From Lutibacter sp. B2 (GTDB taxonomy: Bacteria; Bacillota; Clostridia; Peptostreptococcales; Thermotaleaceae): DNA of 64,000 bases. The position numbers and the translations under genes were made by a program. The notes under the pieces are model-generated. The model searched no databases, was not told the DNA's origin, and was given only the letters and a program-made list of their open reading frames with translations. Location of the stretch: positions 1 to 64,000 of the forward strand of contig JADPRS010000005.1 in assembly GCA_015686845.1 (NCBI GenBank). Reading direction: 5' to 3'. This document shows positions 53,744-63,900 of the stretch, piece after piece (positions within the stretch are counted from its first letter, which is position 1; the number at the start of each line of letters is the position of its first letter).

Positions 53744-54628
53744 ATGATAAAAACACATCCATGTACAATGATCTTATTTTCTATGATTTTATTTTTTATG
53801 ACACTTGTATACAGTCATCCTTTATATGTTGCGTCTATATTAGCGTTTGTTATCATTAGTATATTATTTTTAGGAGAAGGAAAAAGGCTTAAATCAACCA
53901 TAAAGTATGGACTTTATACAGCCATTATGGTAATGATCATAAATCCATTAGTGTCTCATTCAGGAAGTTCTATTATTTATAAAACACCTAAAATTCCTGT
54001 TTTGGGTAAAATTAAAATTACTTGGGAAGCGGTGGCTTTTGGATCAAATATGGCATTAAAGTTATTTTGTATATTATTAATATTTTTGTTTTATTCAGTA
54101 ATGACCGATAGAGATGAAACATTCAGTTTTTTATCTAAATATGCCCATAAGCTTACTCTTACCTTATCTATGACTACCAATATAATCCATAGATTGAAAC
54201 TGGAAATTATGAGGGTAAAGGATGTAATGATTTTAAGAGGGGTCAATTTCAATGAGAAAAATTTAATAAAGAGAATAAAATCATACTATCCTATTTTAAA
54301 AGTGATTTTTATATCTTCTTTAGAAGGTTCATTAGATCGAGCTGAAAGCTTATATTCTAGAGGATATGGTAAGGGCGTTAGAACTTGTTATTCTCAAGTG
54401 AAAATTAAAACAATAGATTACTTATTTCATGGGATTAATCTAGTATTATTATTTCTATTAGGATATGGCATTTTTCTGCATGTAGGAAGTTTTCAATTTT
54501 ATCCTGTACTTCAATCCTTTGAATACAAAGATCTTATTTTTTTGATTTTTATAGATGTGACTTTATTGATGGCCATTTTTCTGATTTGGGGGTGTAAAAG
54601 ATGGAAGTTTTTAAAATACAAGATCTAA
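53744..54628 (+). CDS. ecfT: ECF transporter T component
   Basis: 294 residues with about six hydrophobic helices and the two coupling-helix signatures of EcfT proteins, seen as MILRGVNF and SLDRAESLYSRGYGKG (A-R-G-type motifs contacting the ATPases). It couples ATP hydrolysis to toppling of the S component. The start overlaps nothing (nine bases after the lipoprotein gene), and its end overlaps the ATPase gene by 28 bases. Confidence 0.9.
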   Translation: MIKTHPCTMILFSMILFFMTLVYSHPLYVASILAFVIISILFLGEGKRLKSTIKYGLYTAIMVMIINPLVSHSGSSIIYKTPKIPVLGKIKITWEAVAFGSNMALKLFCILLIFLFYSVMTDRDETFSFLSKYAHKLTLTLSMTTNIIHRLKLEIMRVKDVMILRGVNFNEKNLIKRIKSYYPILKVIFISSLEGSLDRAESLYSRGYGKGVRTCYSQVKIKTIDYLFHGINLVLLFLLGYGIFLHVGSFQFYPVLQSFEYKDLIFLIFIDVTLLMAIFLIWGCKRWKFLKYKI

Positions 54629-56181
54629 CATATTATTATCCTAGAAAGAAAGAAGCTGCTTTAGAAGAGATAAATTTATCTATAAAAGAAGGGGAATTTA
54701 TAGTACTTTTTGGAGAATCAGGTTCTGGAAAATCTACCCTAGCAAGAGTATTCAATAAAATTGTGCCTGAATTTTATGGTGGTAAAATAAAGGGTAATAT
54801 AGAGAGTAAAGTTGATGTAGGCATGGTTTTTCAAGATCCAGAAAAACAATTGGTGATGGATAATGTAGAAAGAGAGATTGCCTTTGGACTTGAAAATTTA
54901 GGAATTGAATATGACAAAATGCGAAAAAAAGTAATGGAAACCCTAAGTTTTTTAAATATATGGGAGATACGAGATAAAAAAACTTATGAACTTTCAGGAG
55001 GTCAAAAGCAGAAGGTAGCTATAGGTGCTACTATTTCTATGGGCTATAAATTTTTAGTTCTAGATGAACCAACATCTCAACTTGATCCTGTAACGGCTGA
55101 GGAAATATTACATATTTTAAAAAGATTAAATGAAGAATTAGGGTATACCATAGTTTTGATTGAGCAACGGATCGATCGATGCTTTCACTTAGCGGATAGA
55201 GTATTATTTATGGAGGAAGGTAAATTAACATTTGATGGAGAACCAAAAGAATTTGTAGCTTGGAATTATGCAAATGAAAATAACTTTTCGCCTTCTGTTT
55301 CTGAATACTTTGTAAGAACAGGCAATAGTACTATACCTCTTACAATAAAAGAGGGAAGAAAACAATTAAGAAAAACAGGTTGTTTTGACAATGAAGTAAA
55401 AGTTGAGAGTAAAATTCAATACGATAAAAATGATGAAGCGATACATATGAAAAAAATTCATTTTACCTATAAAAATGGAAAAAAGGCTCTTAATGGAGTT
55501 AACTTAACTGTTTTTAAGGGAGAAATACTAGGGGTTATGGGAGAAAATGGTGGAGGCAAATCTACCTTACTTAGAAATATTGCAGGGTTAATAAAACCTG
55601 ATCAAGGGAAGTTAACTGTAAATGGAGGGGTAGGATATCTTTCACAGAATCCAAATGATTATTTATTTAATGATACGGTTTATGATGAATTGAAATATAC
55701 ATTAGATCAAAAAGGAATTGAGGATCTGTCCATTATTGAAAAAACATTGATGGATTTGAATATTTTAAAGTATAAAGATAAAAATCCTAGAGATTTAAGT
55801 GGTGGAGAAAAACAGAGAGTAGCCTTAGCGTGTATTCTTGTAATGGAACCTGAAATACTTATTTTAGATGAACCTACAAGGGGACTTGATAGAAAATTGA
55901 AGGACAAACTAGGAGAAATTATATTTGATTTTAAGAGTAAAGGAAAAACCATTTTATTGGTGACACACGATGTTGAATTTGTAGGTAAGTTTTGTGATCG
56001 AGTTTGCTTGATTTTTGATGGAAGTGTAGCACAAGTAGGTTCTAAATATGAGGTTTTAACAGATGGAATTTATTATACTACTCAAATGAATAAGTTATTT
56101 AGCGGATATATAGATAATATTATTACCTTAGAAGATGCGCTTTCTATAAATAATCAATCTTTAAAAGAAGGTGTTATTTAA
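54601..56181 (+). CDS. ecfA: Fused ECF transporter ATPase (A-A')
   Basis: 526 residues carrying two complete ABC ATPase domains in one chain. First domain (about 1-230): Walker A GESGSGKST, signature LSGGQKQK, Walker B LVLDEPTSQLDP. Second domain (about 285-500): GENGGGKST, LSGGEKQR, LILDEPTRGLDR. Most Firmicutes encode EcfA1 and EcfA2 as separate subunits; the fused form is seen in dedicated single-substrate ECF modules. It overlaps ecfT and precedes the S-component start by one base. Confidence 0.95.
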   Translation: MEVFKIQDLTYYYPRKKEAALEEINLSIKEGEFIVLFGESGSGKSTLARVFNKIVPEFYGGKIKGNIESKVDVGMVFQDPEKQLVMDNVEREIAFGLENLGIEYDKMRKKVMETLSFLNIWEIRDKKTYELSGGQKQKVAIGATISMGYKFLVLDEPTSQLDPVTAEEILHILKRLNEELGYTIVLIEQRIDRCFHLADRVLFMEEGKLTFDGEPKEFVAWNYANENNFSPSVSEYFVRTGNSTIPLTIKEGRKQLRKTGCFDNEVKVESKIQYDKNDEAIHMKKIHFTYKNGKKALNGVNLTVFKGEILGVMGENGGGKSTLLRNIAGLIKPDQGKLTVNGGVGYLSQNPNDYLFNDTVYDELKYTLDQKGIEDLSIIEKTLMDLNILKYKDKNPRDLSGGEKQRVALACILVMEPEILILDEPTRGLDRKLKDKLGEIIFDFKSKGKTILLVTHDVEFVGKFCDRVCLIFDGSVAQVGSKYEVLTDGIYYTTQMNKLFSGYIDNIITLEDALSINNQSLKEGVI

Positions 56182-56182
56182 T

Positions 56183-56806
56183 ATGAATTATGGTGTATTA
56201 TCAGCAGTTATTTTATTGATGTGTATTATTTTTGTTTTTATATCATATGAAAGAAAAAATACTTCAATCAAAGAAATTTCTATGATCGCCACTTTAGCTG
56301 CACTAGCAGGAGTAGCAAGAGTGCCTTTTGCAGCTATTCCAAATGTACAGCCTACTACATTTTTAGTGATCATATCGGGCTATGTGTTTGGATCAGGATT
56401 TGGATTTATGGTAGGTGCATTTGCTACGATTGTTTCTAATAGTTTTTTAGGACATGGACCTTGGACACCATGGCAAATGGTAGCTTGGGGACTTGCAGGT
56501 TTTAGTGCAGGGTTATTGAAGAAAGTTTTAAAAGATCCTTCTACGTTAACTATTAGTATTTTTGCCTTTTGTTGGGGATTTTTATTTGATTATATAATGA
56601 ATTTATGGCATTGGTTATTTTTTGTATATCCACTGAACTTGAGAAGTTTTATTATGGTTTATATGAATTCATTTTATTTTGATTTAATGCATAGTATAGG
56701 TAATTTTATGTTTGCGTATTTCTTTGGAAAAGATTTTATTAATATATTATCGAGGTTTAAAGACAGGATTAGCTATACGGAGATTCCTGTTGAAAAAATA
56801 GATTGA
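56183..56806 (+). CDS. ECF transporter S component, predicted corrinoid-specific (CbrT-like)
   Basis: 207 residues, about six hydrophobic helices, with FAAIPNVQPTTFLVIISGY and FGFMVGAFATIVSNSFLG (positions about 50-95) and the GPWTPWQMVAWGLAGF segment. These are typical of the CbrT-like S-component group linked by riboswitches to cobalamin uptake in other Firmicutes (recalled, not checked). I chose ATG 56183 near GAAGGTG; GTG 56171 would overlap the ATPase gene. Its place in a B12-riboswitch transcript supports corrinoid or a precursor as substrate. Confidence 0.88.
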   Translation: MNYGVLSAVILLMCIIFVFISYERKNTSIKEISMIATLAALAGVARVPFAAIPNVQPTTFLVIISGYVFGSGFGFMVGAFATIVSNSFLGHGPWTPWQMVAWGLAGFSAGLLKKVLKDPSTLTISIFAFCWGFLFDYIMNLWHWLFFVYPLNLRSFIMVYMNSFYFDLMHSIGNFMFAYFFGKDFINILSRFKDRISYTEIPVEKID

Positions 56807-56818
56807 GGAGGAATAAAA

Positions 56819-57673
56819 ATGAGAAAAATAACAGCTTTAACCATTGCTTTCATAATGATTTTTACAAGTTTTGCATTTGCGGTAGATTCAAATACTACTG
56901 CAAAGTATTTGGAAAAGAAAAAATTAGATGAATGGGGAATTTTAGCTTTATATTCTTCTGGAAAAGATGTGAAAAATAAGATATTAAAAAAAGTGGATGA
57001 TTCACAGGTTACAACGGATTATGAAGCCTATCTAATGGGGGCAGTACCTATGGGGAAAGATGTTTGTGATTATGCAGAAAAAATAATAAAATCCCAAAGA
57101 CAAAATGGGAAATTTGCAGATTATATTGATGGGACTGAAGATGAGTTGATCAATGCTCAGATATGGGGAATAATCTCATTATATACGGCTAATAAAGAGA
57201 ATTATGATAAAAAAAAGGCTTTAAGTTGGCTTAAAGAAAATCAAAATGAAGATGGTGGATTTTCAGTATTTACAGGAACAAAGTATTCAGATGTTGATTT
57301 AACAGCTATGGGACTTATTGCATATAGCGTATTAGGACTTAATCAAAATAGTGAAGAAGTAAAGACGTCACTTAGTTTTATTGAAAAAAATATTGATAAA
57401 AAAGAAAGCTGTGAGTCTGTGGCGTACTACATATTAGCCAAAAAGAAATTAGGAATGAAGATAGATAAAAGTTTATACAATAAACTTTTAAAATATCAAT
57501 TAAGAGATGGATCTTTTAAACATTTAAAAAGAGGTTCAAAGGGAAATTATATGGCAACTTGGCATGGATTACTAGCCATGACAGATTATAAGAATGAGTG
57601 TTCGATTTTTACAAGATTACATGATATGAATAAGGCAAAGGATGAAAAGAAGAAGGTTGTAGTAAAAAAGTAA
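56819..57673 (+). CDS. Secreted barrel protein, stand-alone
   Basis: 284 residues with a signal peptide (1-20, ending FAFA). Helical repeats of the squalene-cyclase/intrinsic-factor barrel type: INAQIWGIISLYTAN, LKENQNEDGGFSVF, DVDLTAMGLIAYSVLG, KYQLRDGSFKHL and TWHGLLAMTDY. It has no DUF4430, lipobox or SLH. It follows the ECF S gene by 12 bases with GAGGAGG as ribosome site. With the DUF4430 lipoprotein of the same transcript it could form a two-chain version of the intrinsic-factor fold (inference). Confidence 0.82.
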   Translation: MRKITALTIAFIMIFTSFAFAVDSNTTAKYLEKKKLDEWGILALYSSGKDVKNKILKKVDDSQVTTDYEAYLMGAVPMGKDVCDYAEKIIKSQRQNGKFADYIDGTEDELINAQIWGIISLYTANKENYDKKKALSWLKENQNEDGGFSVFTGTKYSDVDLTAMGLIAYSVLGLNQNSEEVKTSLSFIEKNIDKKESCESVAYYILAKKKLGMKIDKSLYNKLLKYQLRDGSFKHLKRGSKGNYMATWHGLLAMTDYKNECSIFTRLHDMNKAKDEKKKVVVKK

Positions 57674-57735
57674 GTTTTTATTTAGATAAGGATATTGTAT
57701 TTATATATTGAAAATAAGACTGTGGAGGGAACAAA

Positions 57736-60700
57736 GTGAATTACTTTATGAAGAAAAACTGGAAAAACCAAATTTCTAAAGTACTATTAATTGTTATATT
57801 AGCAACAATATTGGTGCCTATATTACCTAGTTTAAATGGATTTGAAGATAATAGAGTTGTTGCAGCTGAAGTGTATGAAGATGATAAAACTGTTACGGAT
57901 GAAGTGTATACGATGTATGATAAGCTAGCAACAAAAGCGGCACAAAACAATATGAATTTATATAAAAATGGAAAATCAGTAGGATCATATGATGTCTACA
58001 TATTAAAAGAAGCAGAGGTAAATGTAACATCATGGGTATATGATGAGACAAGCTTAAAAGATAGTGTCATTCATATAGCAGAGGAAGTAATAAAAGATCC
58101 AAATAAGAAAAAAATTGATTGGCAAGGAAATGAAGTAAATGCATATTCAGCAAAGGAAATAGGGTATGCGTATTTAGCAATGAATGGCGTAAAAGAAACA
58201 GACAAGGCAACAGATTTATTAAACATATTAAAAGATAGACAGGAAAAAAGTGAAAATGGTTCATTTGATAATGATCAATTTAGTGATATGGTTGCTTTTG
58301 AATCATTAGGAAGAGCTAAAATTATAAAGGAAATCAACATAAAAGATGCTATAAAGTATATATTAGGACAACAAAATGATGCTGGTGCGTGGGGATTTGG
58401 AGATTTTCAAACAACTGCACAAGCAGTGCGTTCGTTACTTTATTTAAAAGAATATGCAACTGATAAGAACACAGTTCAAGAATCAATAGATCAAGGAATT
58501 GAATGGATCAAGGGAAAGCAACAAGAGGATGGAAGTTTTACTGTATCCAGTGTTTGGAGTGGACTAACATATTGGGATGATAAAGTAATCGATACATCAG
58601 AAGCAATATATATATTAAAACTATTGAATGAAGATTTAAATAGTTGGACAAAGAACGGAAAAGGTCCAGTAGACTATATGACAAACGATGCATTGAATGA
58701 GGATGAAACTTTTGGATCTGGTAAAAAGAATACGGACAATACTTGGGCATTAGATGTATATCTTATGTTAGGTGGTATCGTTCATATTAAGGATGATGGA
58801 GATAATACTGGTGGTGGAACTGAAGTAGAAGGAAATAGAGTATATATTTCTATTAAGGGCTATGATGGGACTATTTTATCCAGAACAGAGGTTGAATTAA
58901 AAAATAATGATACAGTATTTACTGTTACAAAGAGAGAATTAGATAGTAGAGGTATTAGTTACAGTATTAAAGATGATGATTATTTTGTAAGCATAAATGG
59001 GCAAATTGAAAAACGTAAGGGTCAAAAAAGTGGTTGGATGTTTAATGTAGATGGACAAACTACAGGTAGTGGTTCAGATTCTGAAAAACTTTATGGTGGA
59101 GAAAATGTAGAATGGTTCTATACTTTAGACTTTACAACAGATTCGAGAAATACAAACAATGACAATAATGAACCAAAAGATGAATTAGACAAGCAGATTG
59201 ATGCAGCAAAAGATGTATTAAACAATGAAAATGCAAGTGAAAGTGAAGTTACAAAAGCAGTAAAAGATATAACGGATCAATTGAATAAGAAGGCTGATGA
59301 AATAAAATCACAAGAAGAAGCAAAAAACTTTGTGAAGGATACAAAGGATATTATGAAAGTTATGGAAATAGCTTTGAATAATATCAAAACAGAAGATGGC
59401 GCAAAGGATTTAGCAAATGAAAGTGTAAATATTGTAAAATATTTATTTAAAACTGTTGAGAAATTAACAAAAGATGAAGAACAAAAGTATTTAGACCAAG
59501 CAGTAGCAGAAAATATGGAAATTACATTAAAGGCAATGGATAAAATAAAGGATATGAATCATGTTCGTAAGATTGCAGGAGATATGATCGAAGCAGCTGA
59601 TAAAATAATGAATAAAATAGGGAAAGAAAATAGCAAAGAAATACAGAATAAAATAGTAACAATAGCACAAAAATCAGTAGTTTTAGCTGGGACACAAAAA
59701 ATAGAAAAAGATGAAATGAAAATTGAAGGAAATAAGGCAGTTGTTACAGTAGATGCAAAGAATATAAAGGATTTATCAAAACAAGTAGAAAAAACGATAA
59801 TAGAATTGAGTAAAAAACTTGAAAATAATAATATAGCAATAACAAAAATAGTAGAGAAGAAAATATCAATAGAAATACCCCATACAGAAAAAGAAGAAAT
59901 AGAAACAAATCTACCTTCAAATATGATGGATACTTTAAAAGAAAATGGAATCGAAAAAGTGGAAATCAAAACAGAAGTAGCATCGTTTAATGTAACGCCA
60001 AAAACTTTTGGTGACAACGCGAATGATAAAGAAATATCTCTTAGTGCAAAAAAAATAGATAGAAATAAATTATCTGCACTTGCAAAAAATAAAATACCAG
60101 AAGATAGTCCTATCATAGACTTAAATGCAAGGGTTGGACAAGAAAAAATATCTAAATTTGAAGAACCAATTGAGATCAGTATCCCTTATGAAGGAAAAGT
60201 GAAAGAAGAAAAAGCAATTAAAGTATTTTTCTTAAAGGATAATGGAATGATCGAAGAAGTTGGAGGAGAATATGATTCTGTAATAAAAACAATAAAATTT
60301 AAAACAAATCACTTTAGTAAGTATTTTGCAAAAGAAGTTGATGAAAAAGTTCGTAAAGTATTTAAAGACTTAAAAGGATACGATTGGGCAAAAGAAGCAA
60401 TAGAGACTATGGCAAGTAATGGTATGATCAATGGAAGAGAAAAAGGATTATTCGATCCAAGTGCATCTATTACAAGAGCTGAATTTGCAACATTAGTAAC
60501 TACAATTTTAGATTACTCAGATGTAGAAAAAGAAATACCATTTACAGATGCTAAAAAAGATGATTGGTATTATAATGTCGTTGTGAAGGCATATGAAAAT
60601 GGATTAATTAATGGAAGAAGCAATACAATCTTCGATCCACAAGGAAAGATTACAAGAGAAGAAATGGCAGTTATTATAGGAAAAGTATTGGAAAAAAAAG

Positions 60701-60897
60701 GATATAAAAATGCACAAGATAGTGAACTAAACTTATTTACAGATGAAGAGGATATATCAGATTGGGCAAAGAAGTCAGTATCATTAACTGTACAATCAAA
60801 AATAATGAGTGGTATGGGTGATGGAATATTTGCACCAAAGGAAAATGCGAATCGTGCTCAAGCGACTGTAATGCTTTACAATTTATATAAAAAATAA
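57736..60897 (+). CDS. SLH-anchored barrel + DUF4430 surface protein
   Basis: 1053 residues starting at GTG 57736 behind GGAGGGA. Signal peptide (about 1-40), barrel domain (about 75-355; LGQQNDAGAWGFGDF, KGKQQEDGSFTVSS), a short linker with GDNTGGGTEVEG, DUF4430 (about 369-468; QKSGWMFNVDGQTT and the ENVEWFYTLDF strand), helical stalk (about 480-650), ZU5-like beta region (650-870) and three SLH repeats (about 876-1053). The same tripartite plan as 49079-52363 but with a shorter N-terminus. Last gene of the riboswitch-4 unit. The gap 57674-57735 holds no terminator that I can see, so co-transcription is likely. Confidence 0.87.
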   Translation: MNYFMKKNWKNQISKVLLIVILATILVPILPSLNGFEDNRVVAAEVYEDDKTVTDEVYTMYDKLATKAAQNNMNLYKNGKSVGSYDVYILKEAEVNVTSWVYDETSLKDSVIHIAEEVIKDPNKKKIDWQGNEVNAYSAKEIGYAYLAMNGVKETDKATDLLNILKDRQEKSENGSFDNDQFSDMVAFESLGRAKIIKEINIKDAIKYILGQQNDAGAWGFGDFQTTAQAVRSLLYLKEYATDKNTVQESIDQGIEWIKGKQQEDGSFTVSSVWSGLTYWDDKVIDTSEAIYILKLLNEDLNSWTKNGKGPVDYMTNDALNEDETFGSGKKNTDNTWALDVYLMLGGIVHIKDDGDNTGGGTEVEGNRVYISIKGYDGTILSRTEVELKNNDTVFTVTKRELDSRGISYSIKDDDYFVSINGQIEKRKGQKSGWMFNVDGQTTGSGSDSEKLYGGENVEWFYTLDFTTDSRNTNNDNNEPKDELDKQIDAAKDVLNNENASESEVTKAVKDITDQLNKKADEIKSQEEAKNFVKDTKDIMKVMEIALNNIKTEDGAKDLANESVNIVKYLFKTVEKLTKDEEQKYLDQAVAENMEITLKAMDKIKDMNHVRKIAGDMIEAADKIMNKIGKENSKEIQNKIVTIAQKSVVLAGTQKIEKDEMKIEGNKAVVTVDAKNIKDLSKQVEKTIIELSKKLENNNIAITKIVEKKISIEIPHTEKEEIETNLPSNMMDTLKENGIEKVEIKTEVASFNVTPKTFGDNANDKEISLSAKKIDRNKLSALAKNKIPEDSPIIDLNARVGQEKISKFEEPIEISIPYEGKVKEEKAIKVFFLKDNGMIEEVGGEYDSVIKTIKFKTNHFSKYFAKEVDEKVRKVFKDLKGYDWAKEAIETMASNGMINGREKGLFDPSASITRAEFATLVTTILDYSDVEKEIPFTDAKKDDWYYNVVVKAYENGLINGRSNTIFDPQGKITREEMAVIIGKVLEKKGYKNAQDSELNLFTDEEDISDWAKKSVSLTVQSKIMSGMGDGIFAPKENANRAQATVMLYNLYKK

Positions 60898-60900
60898 TAT

Positions 60901-60946
60901 AAAGGATAAAACCTGCTAGGCATTACATTAGCAGGTTTTATCCTTT
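60901..60946. terminator. Bidirectional terminator
   Basis: A perfect 18-bp stem (60901-60918 / 60929-60946) with GGCATTACAT as loop, between two convergent genes. Confidence 0.88.
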
Positions 60947-60952
60947 ATTTAA

Positions 60953-63900
60953 TTAAATCAGTTGTTGGCTTTTTAAATAGTCAAGAAAATCATTGGCTAT
61001 ATGGTTAGTATTAACAGTTTTATCAAATAATAAACCATTTTTAACTATTTTTAGGTGTGCTTTTTTATTTTCAAAATGAAAACCATCAGTATATAGAATT
61101 CGACTACTATTTATAGGCCAAAATACAGAAGGAAAAAGATATTTGTCAGCTTTAAAGTATTCAGGTATATTTAAACAAATATCACTAAAAATTTCTTTTG
61201 GACTTGTATATTTAAAATTCGTATTTAGTGCATTTGCAAGTTTTATAATGACTTGCCAATTTTCAAATCCAAAAATAGGGTTGATTGCTTGATTTACTTT
61301 TTGAATTCTTTTTTCAGAGCTGGTATATGTTCCACGAGATTCTGCAAAGCTTGCGGCTGGTAAAACAACATCTGCTTTTTTAGCAGTTTCAGTTAAGTGT
61401 GTATCTTGAACCATTAAGAAGTCTAATTCATCTAAATCAACATGCGCAATATTTTCTCCAAATACTAAAAGACCTTTAATTTCTTTGTTATGGATCATTG
61501 TATTAAAATCTGTATGAATACCCATATCAATAAGCCCTTGGCTGTTGCAGTTTTCTTTTAATTGAATAATGCCGTTTCTAGCTTTTCCTATATGACCTGA
61601 AATGACTGCAATATTTGCAATTAATTTAGCAGCATTAGGGGTTACATTGTTTTGAGCGAATACAATCATTGCTTTTTTAGAAGTAGAATAAATAGTAGCT
61701 ATTTCTTTCGCTTTTTTACTTACATATAGATCTTTTAAACTATTTTTAAGTTCTTCAAATCCAGTGGTTAATTCTTCAGATGGTACATTACCTAAATCAA
61801 TTAAAGCTTTTAGTATTTCCTTTAAGAAAATCGTATTGTTTTCAGAGATAATGGATTTATATGCCCATTCATCTGCTTGGGTTTTAGAAGGATTTATGGT
61901 TATTAATTGTGCACCGTTGGTTACTGCTTTTTTGATTTTTAATCCTACGATAGTATGTTCTTTCATTACATCTGAACCTATTAAGAGGATTGTATTTGTG
62001 GATAGTAATTCATCGTAGGTATTGGTAGATGCATCATATCCAAGTACATCTTTAATGCCTTCTTGCAAGGCATTAAAGGAACAGATGTTTTTTGTTTTTA
62101 ATACATCTTTTGCAAATTTAGAAATTAGATAAATTTCTTCATTGGTATAGCGATCAGAAATTGAAATACCTAAAGATTTACTGCCGTATAATAAACTTAA
62201 ACTTTGGGCTTTTTTAGCAGCATAAAGAATTGCGTCATCCCACGTAGCTTCTTCAAATTTACCATCTTTTTTAATTAATGGGGTAGTAATTCTTTTTTTA
62301 TTTCTTTCTATATCAAAACCGAATCTTCCTTTGACACATAGAAGACCATGATCTACTTGACTGTCTTTATTTGGAATTGAGCGAAGTAATAAATTTCCTT
62401 TCGTGTTTAAATCTATATTACATCCTACACTACAGTGAGAACATATAGTATTAGTGACTGTGGCTTTTACTGGAACAGATTTTTCTATACTTAGTTTTTC
62501 AGAAAGAGCACCTGTTGGACAAACACTGATACATTGTCCGCAGGAAATACATCCAGTATTTTTTAAAGGTCTGTTTAGTGCAGGTTTTACGATTGTATCA
62601 AAGCCTCTGTCTACAAGACCTATTGCACTAACGCCCATGATTTCTTCACAGGTTCTTATACATAAACCGCATAAGATGCACTTATCAGGATTTCTTTGAA
62701 TGAATGGATGCTCATCTTCAAATTCTCTCTTATGAACTTCACCTTCAAATTTATTTGGTTTTATATTGTATTCATTAGAATATTTTATGAGTTTACAATC
62801 AAAGTAATCATGACATCCACATTCAAGACATCTGTGTGCATCTTGTTTTGCAGATTCTTCGCTGTAACCATCTACCACTTCATCAAAATTATATTTTCTC
62901 TCTTGTGCAGACAGATGGGGCATAGGTGGTCTAGGTGTTTTTTTTCTGCCTATAAAGTCTTCTTCTGTTAAATCATCTCTTTGTACATGATAAGGATTTT
63001 TAAACGGAATAATTTCACCTTCAAGGTATCTGTTGATCACTTCACATGCTTTTTTAGCATCCCCGATAGCTTCAATCGCAATACTAGCCCCTCTATTTGT
63101 AGCATCTCCACCAGCGAATACGCCTTCTATGTTTGTGGAATAAGTATTTTCATCTACATAGATTGTTCCACGTTTCGTAAGTTGAATATTTTCAAAGCCT
63201 TCAGTATCAGCATTTTGTCCGATGGCTACAATGACAGAATCTACTTCTATTATTTCTTCTTCATTTTCAATAGGAATAACATTTCGTCGCCCGCTTGAAT
63301 CTGGTTCTCCTTGCTCCATTTTTTGAAGTACTACTTTTGATACTTTTCCATTTTCTCCAATAATTTCTTTTGGACTAACGAGGAATTTGAAGTTAATTCC
63401 TTCTTCTTCGGCTTCTATAACTTCTACATCTTCAGCAGGCATATCAACCTTTGTTCTACGATAAAGAGCATAGACCTTTTTAGCACCTAATCGAATGGCT
63501 GTTCTACAAGCATCCATTGCAGTATTACCACCACCAACTACTGCGATTCGGTCGCCAGTTCTTATGGGTTGATTAACTGCAAATTTAGTTAAAAATTCTA
63601 TACCACTTATAATTCCTTTTAAATCTTTACCAGGACATCTTAAATTTGGACTGTTCCAAGCACCTATGGAAATATAAACTGCATCAAATTGTTCTCTTAG
63701 ATAATCTAATTTGACATCTTTACCCACTCTTAAATTCGTAAGCATTTTTACGCCTAATTTTTCGATAATTCTGATTTCTTTATTTAATACTTCTTTAGGG
63801 AGGCGATATTGAGGAATTCCATATCTAAGCATTCCTCCAAGTTCTGGCATGGCTTCATAAATAGCTACTTTGTGTCCTGATTGAGCGAGGTAGTAGGCAG

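Noticed and set aside
36642-60897. Ordinary S-layer structural proteins
   Set aside because: SLH repeats alone would fit, but the barrel and DUF4430 domains and the B12 riboswitches argue for a ligand-binding role.
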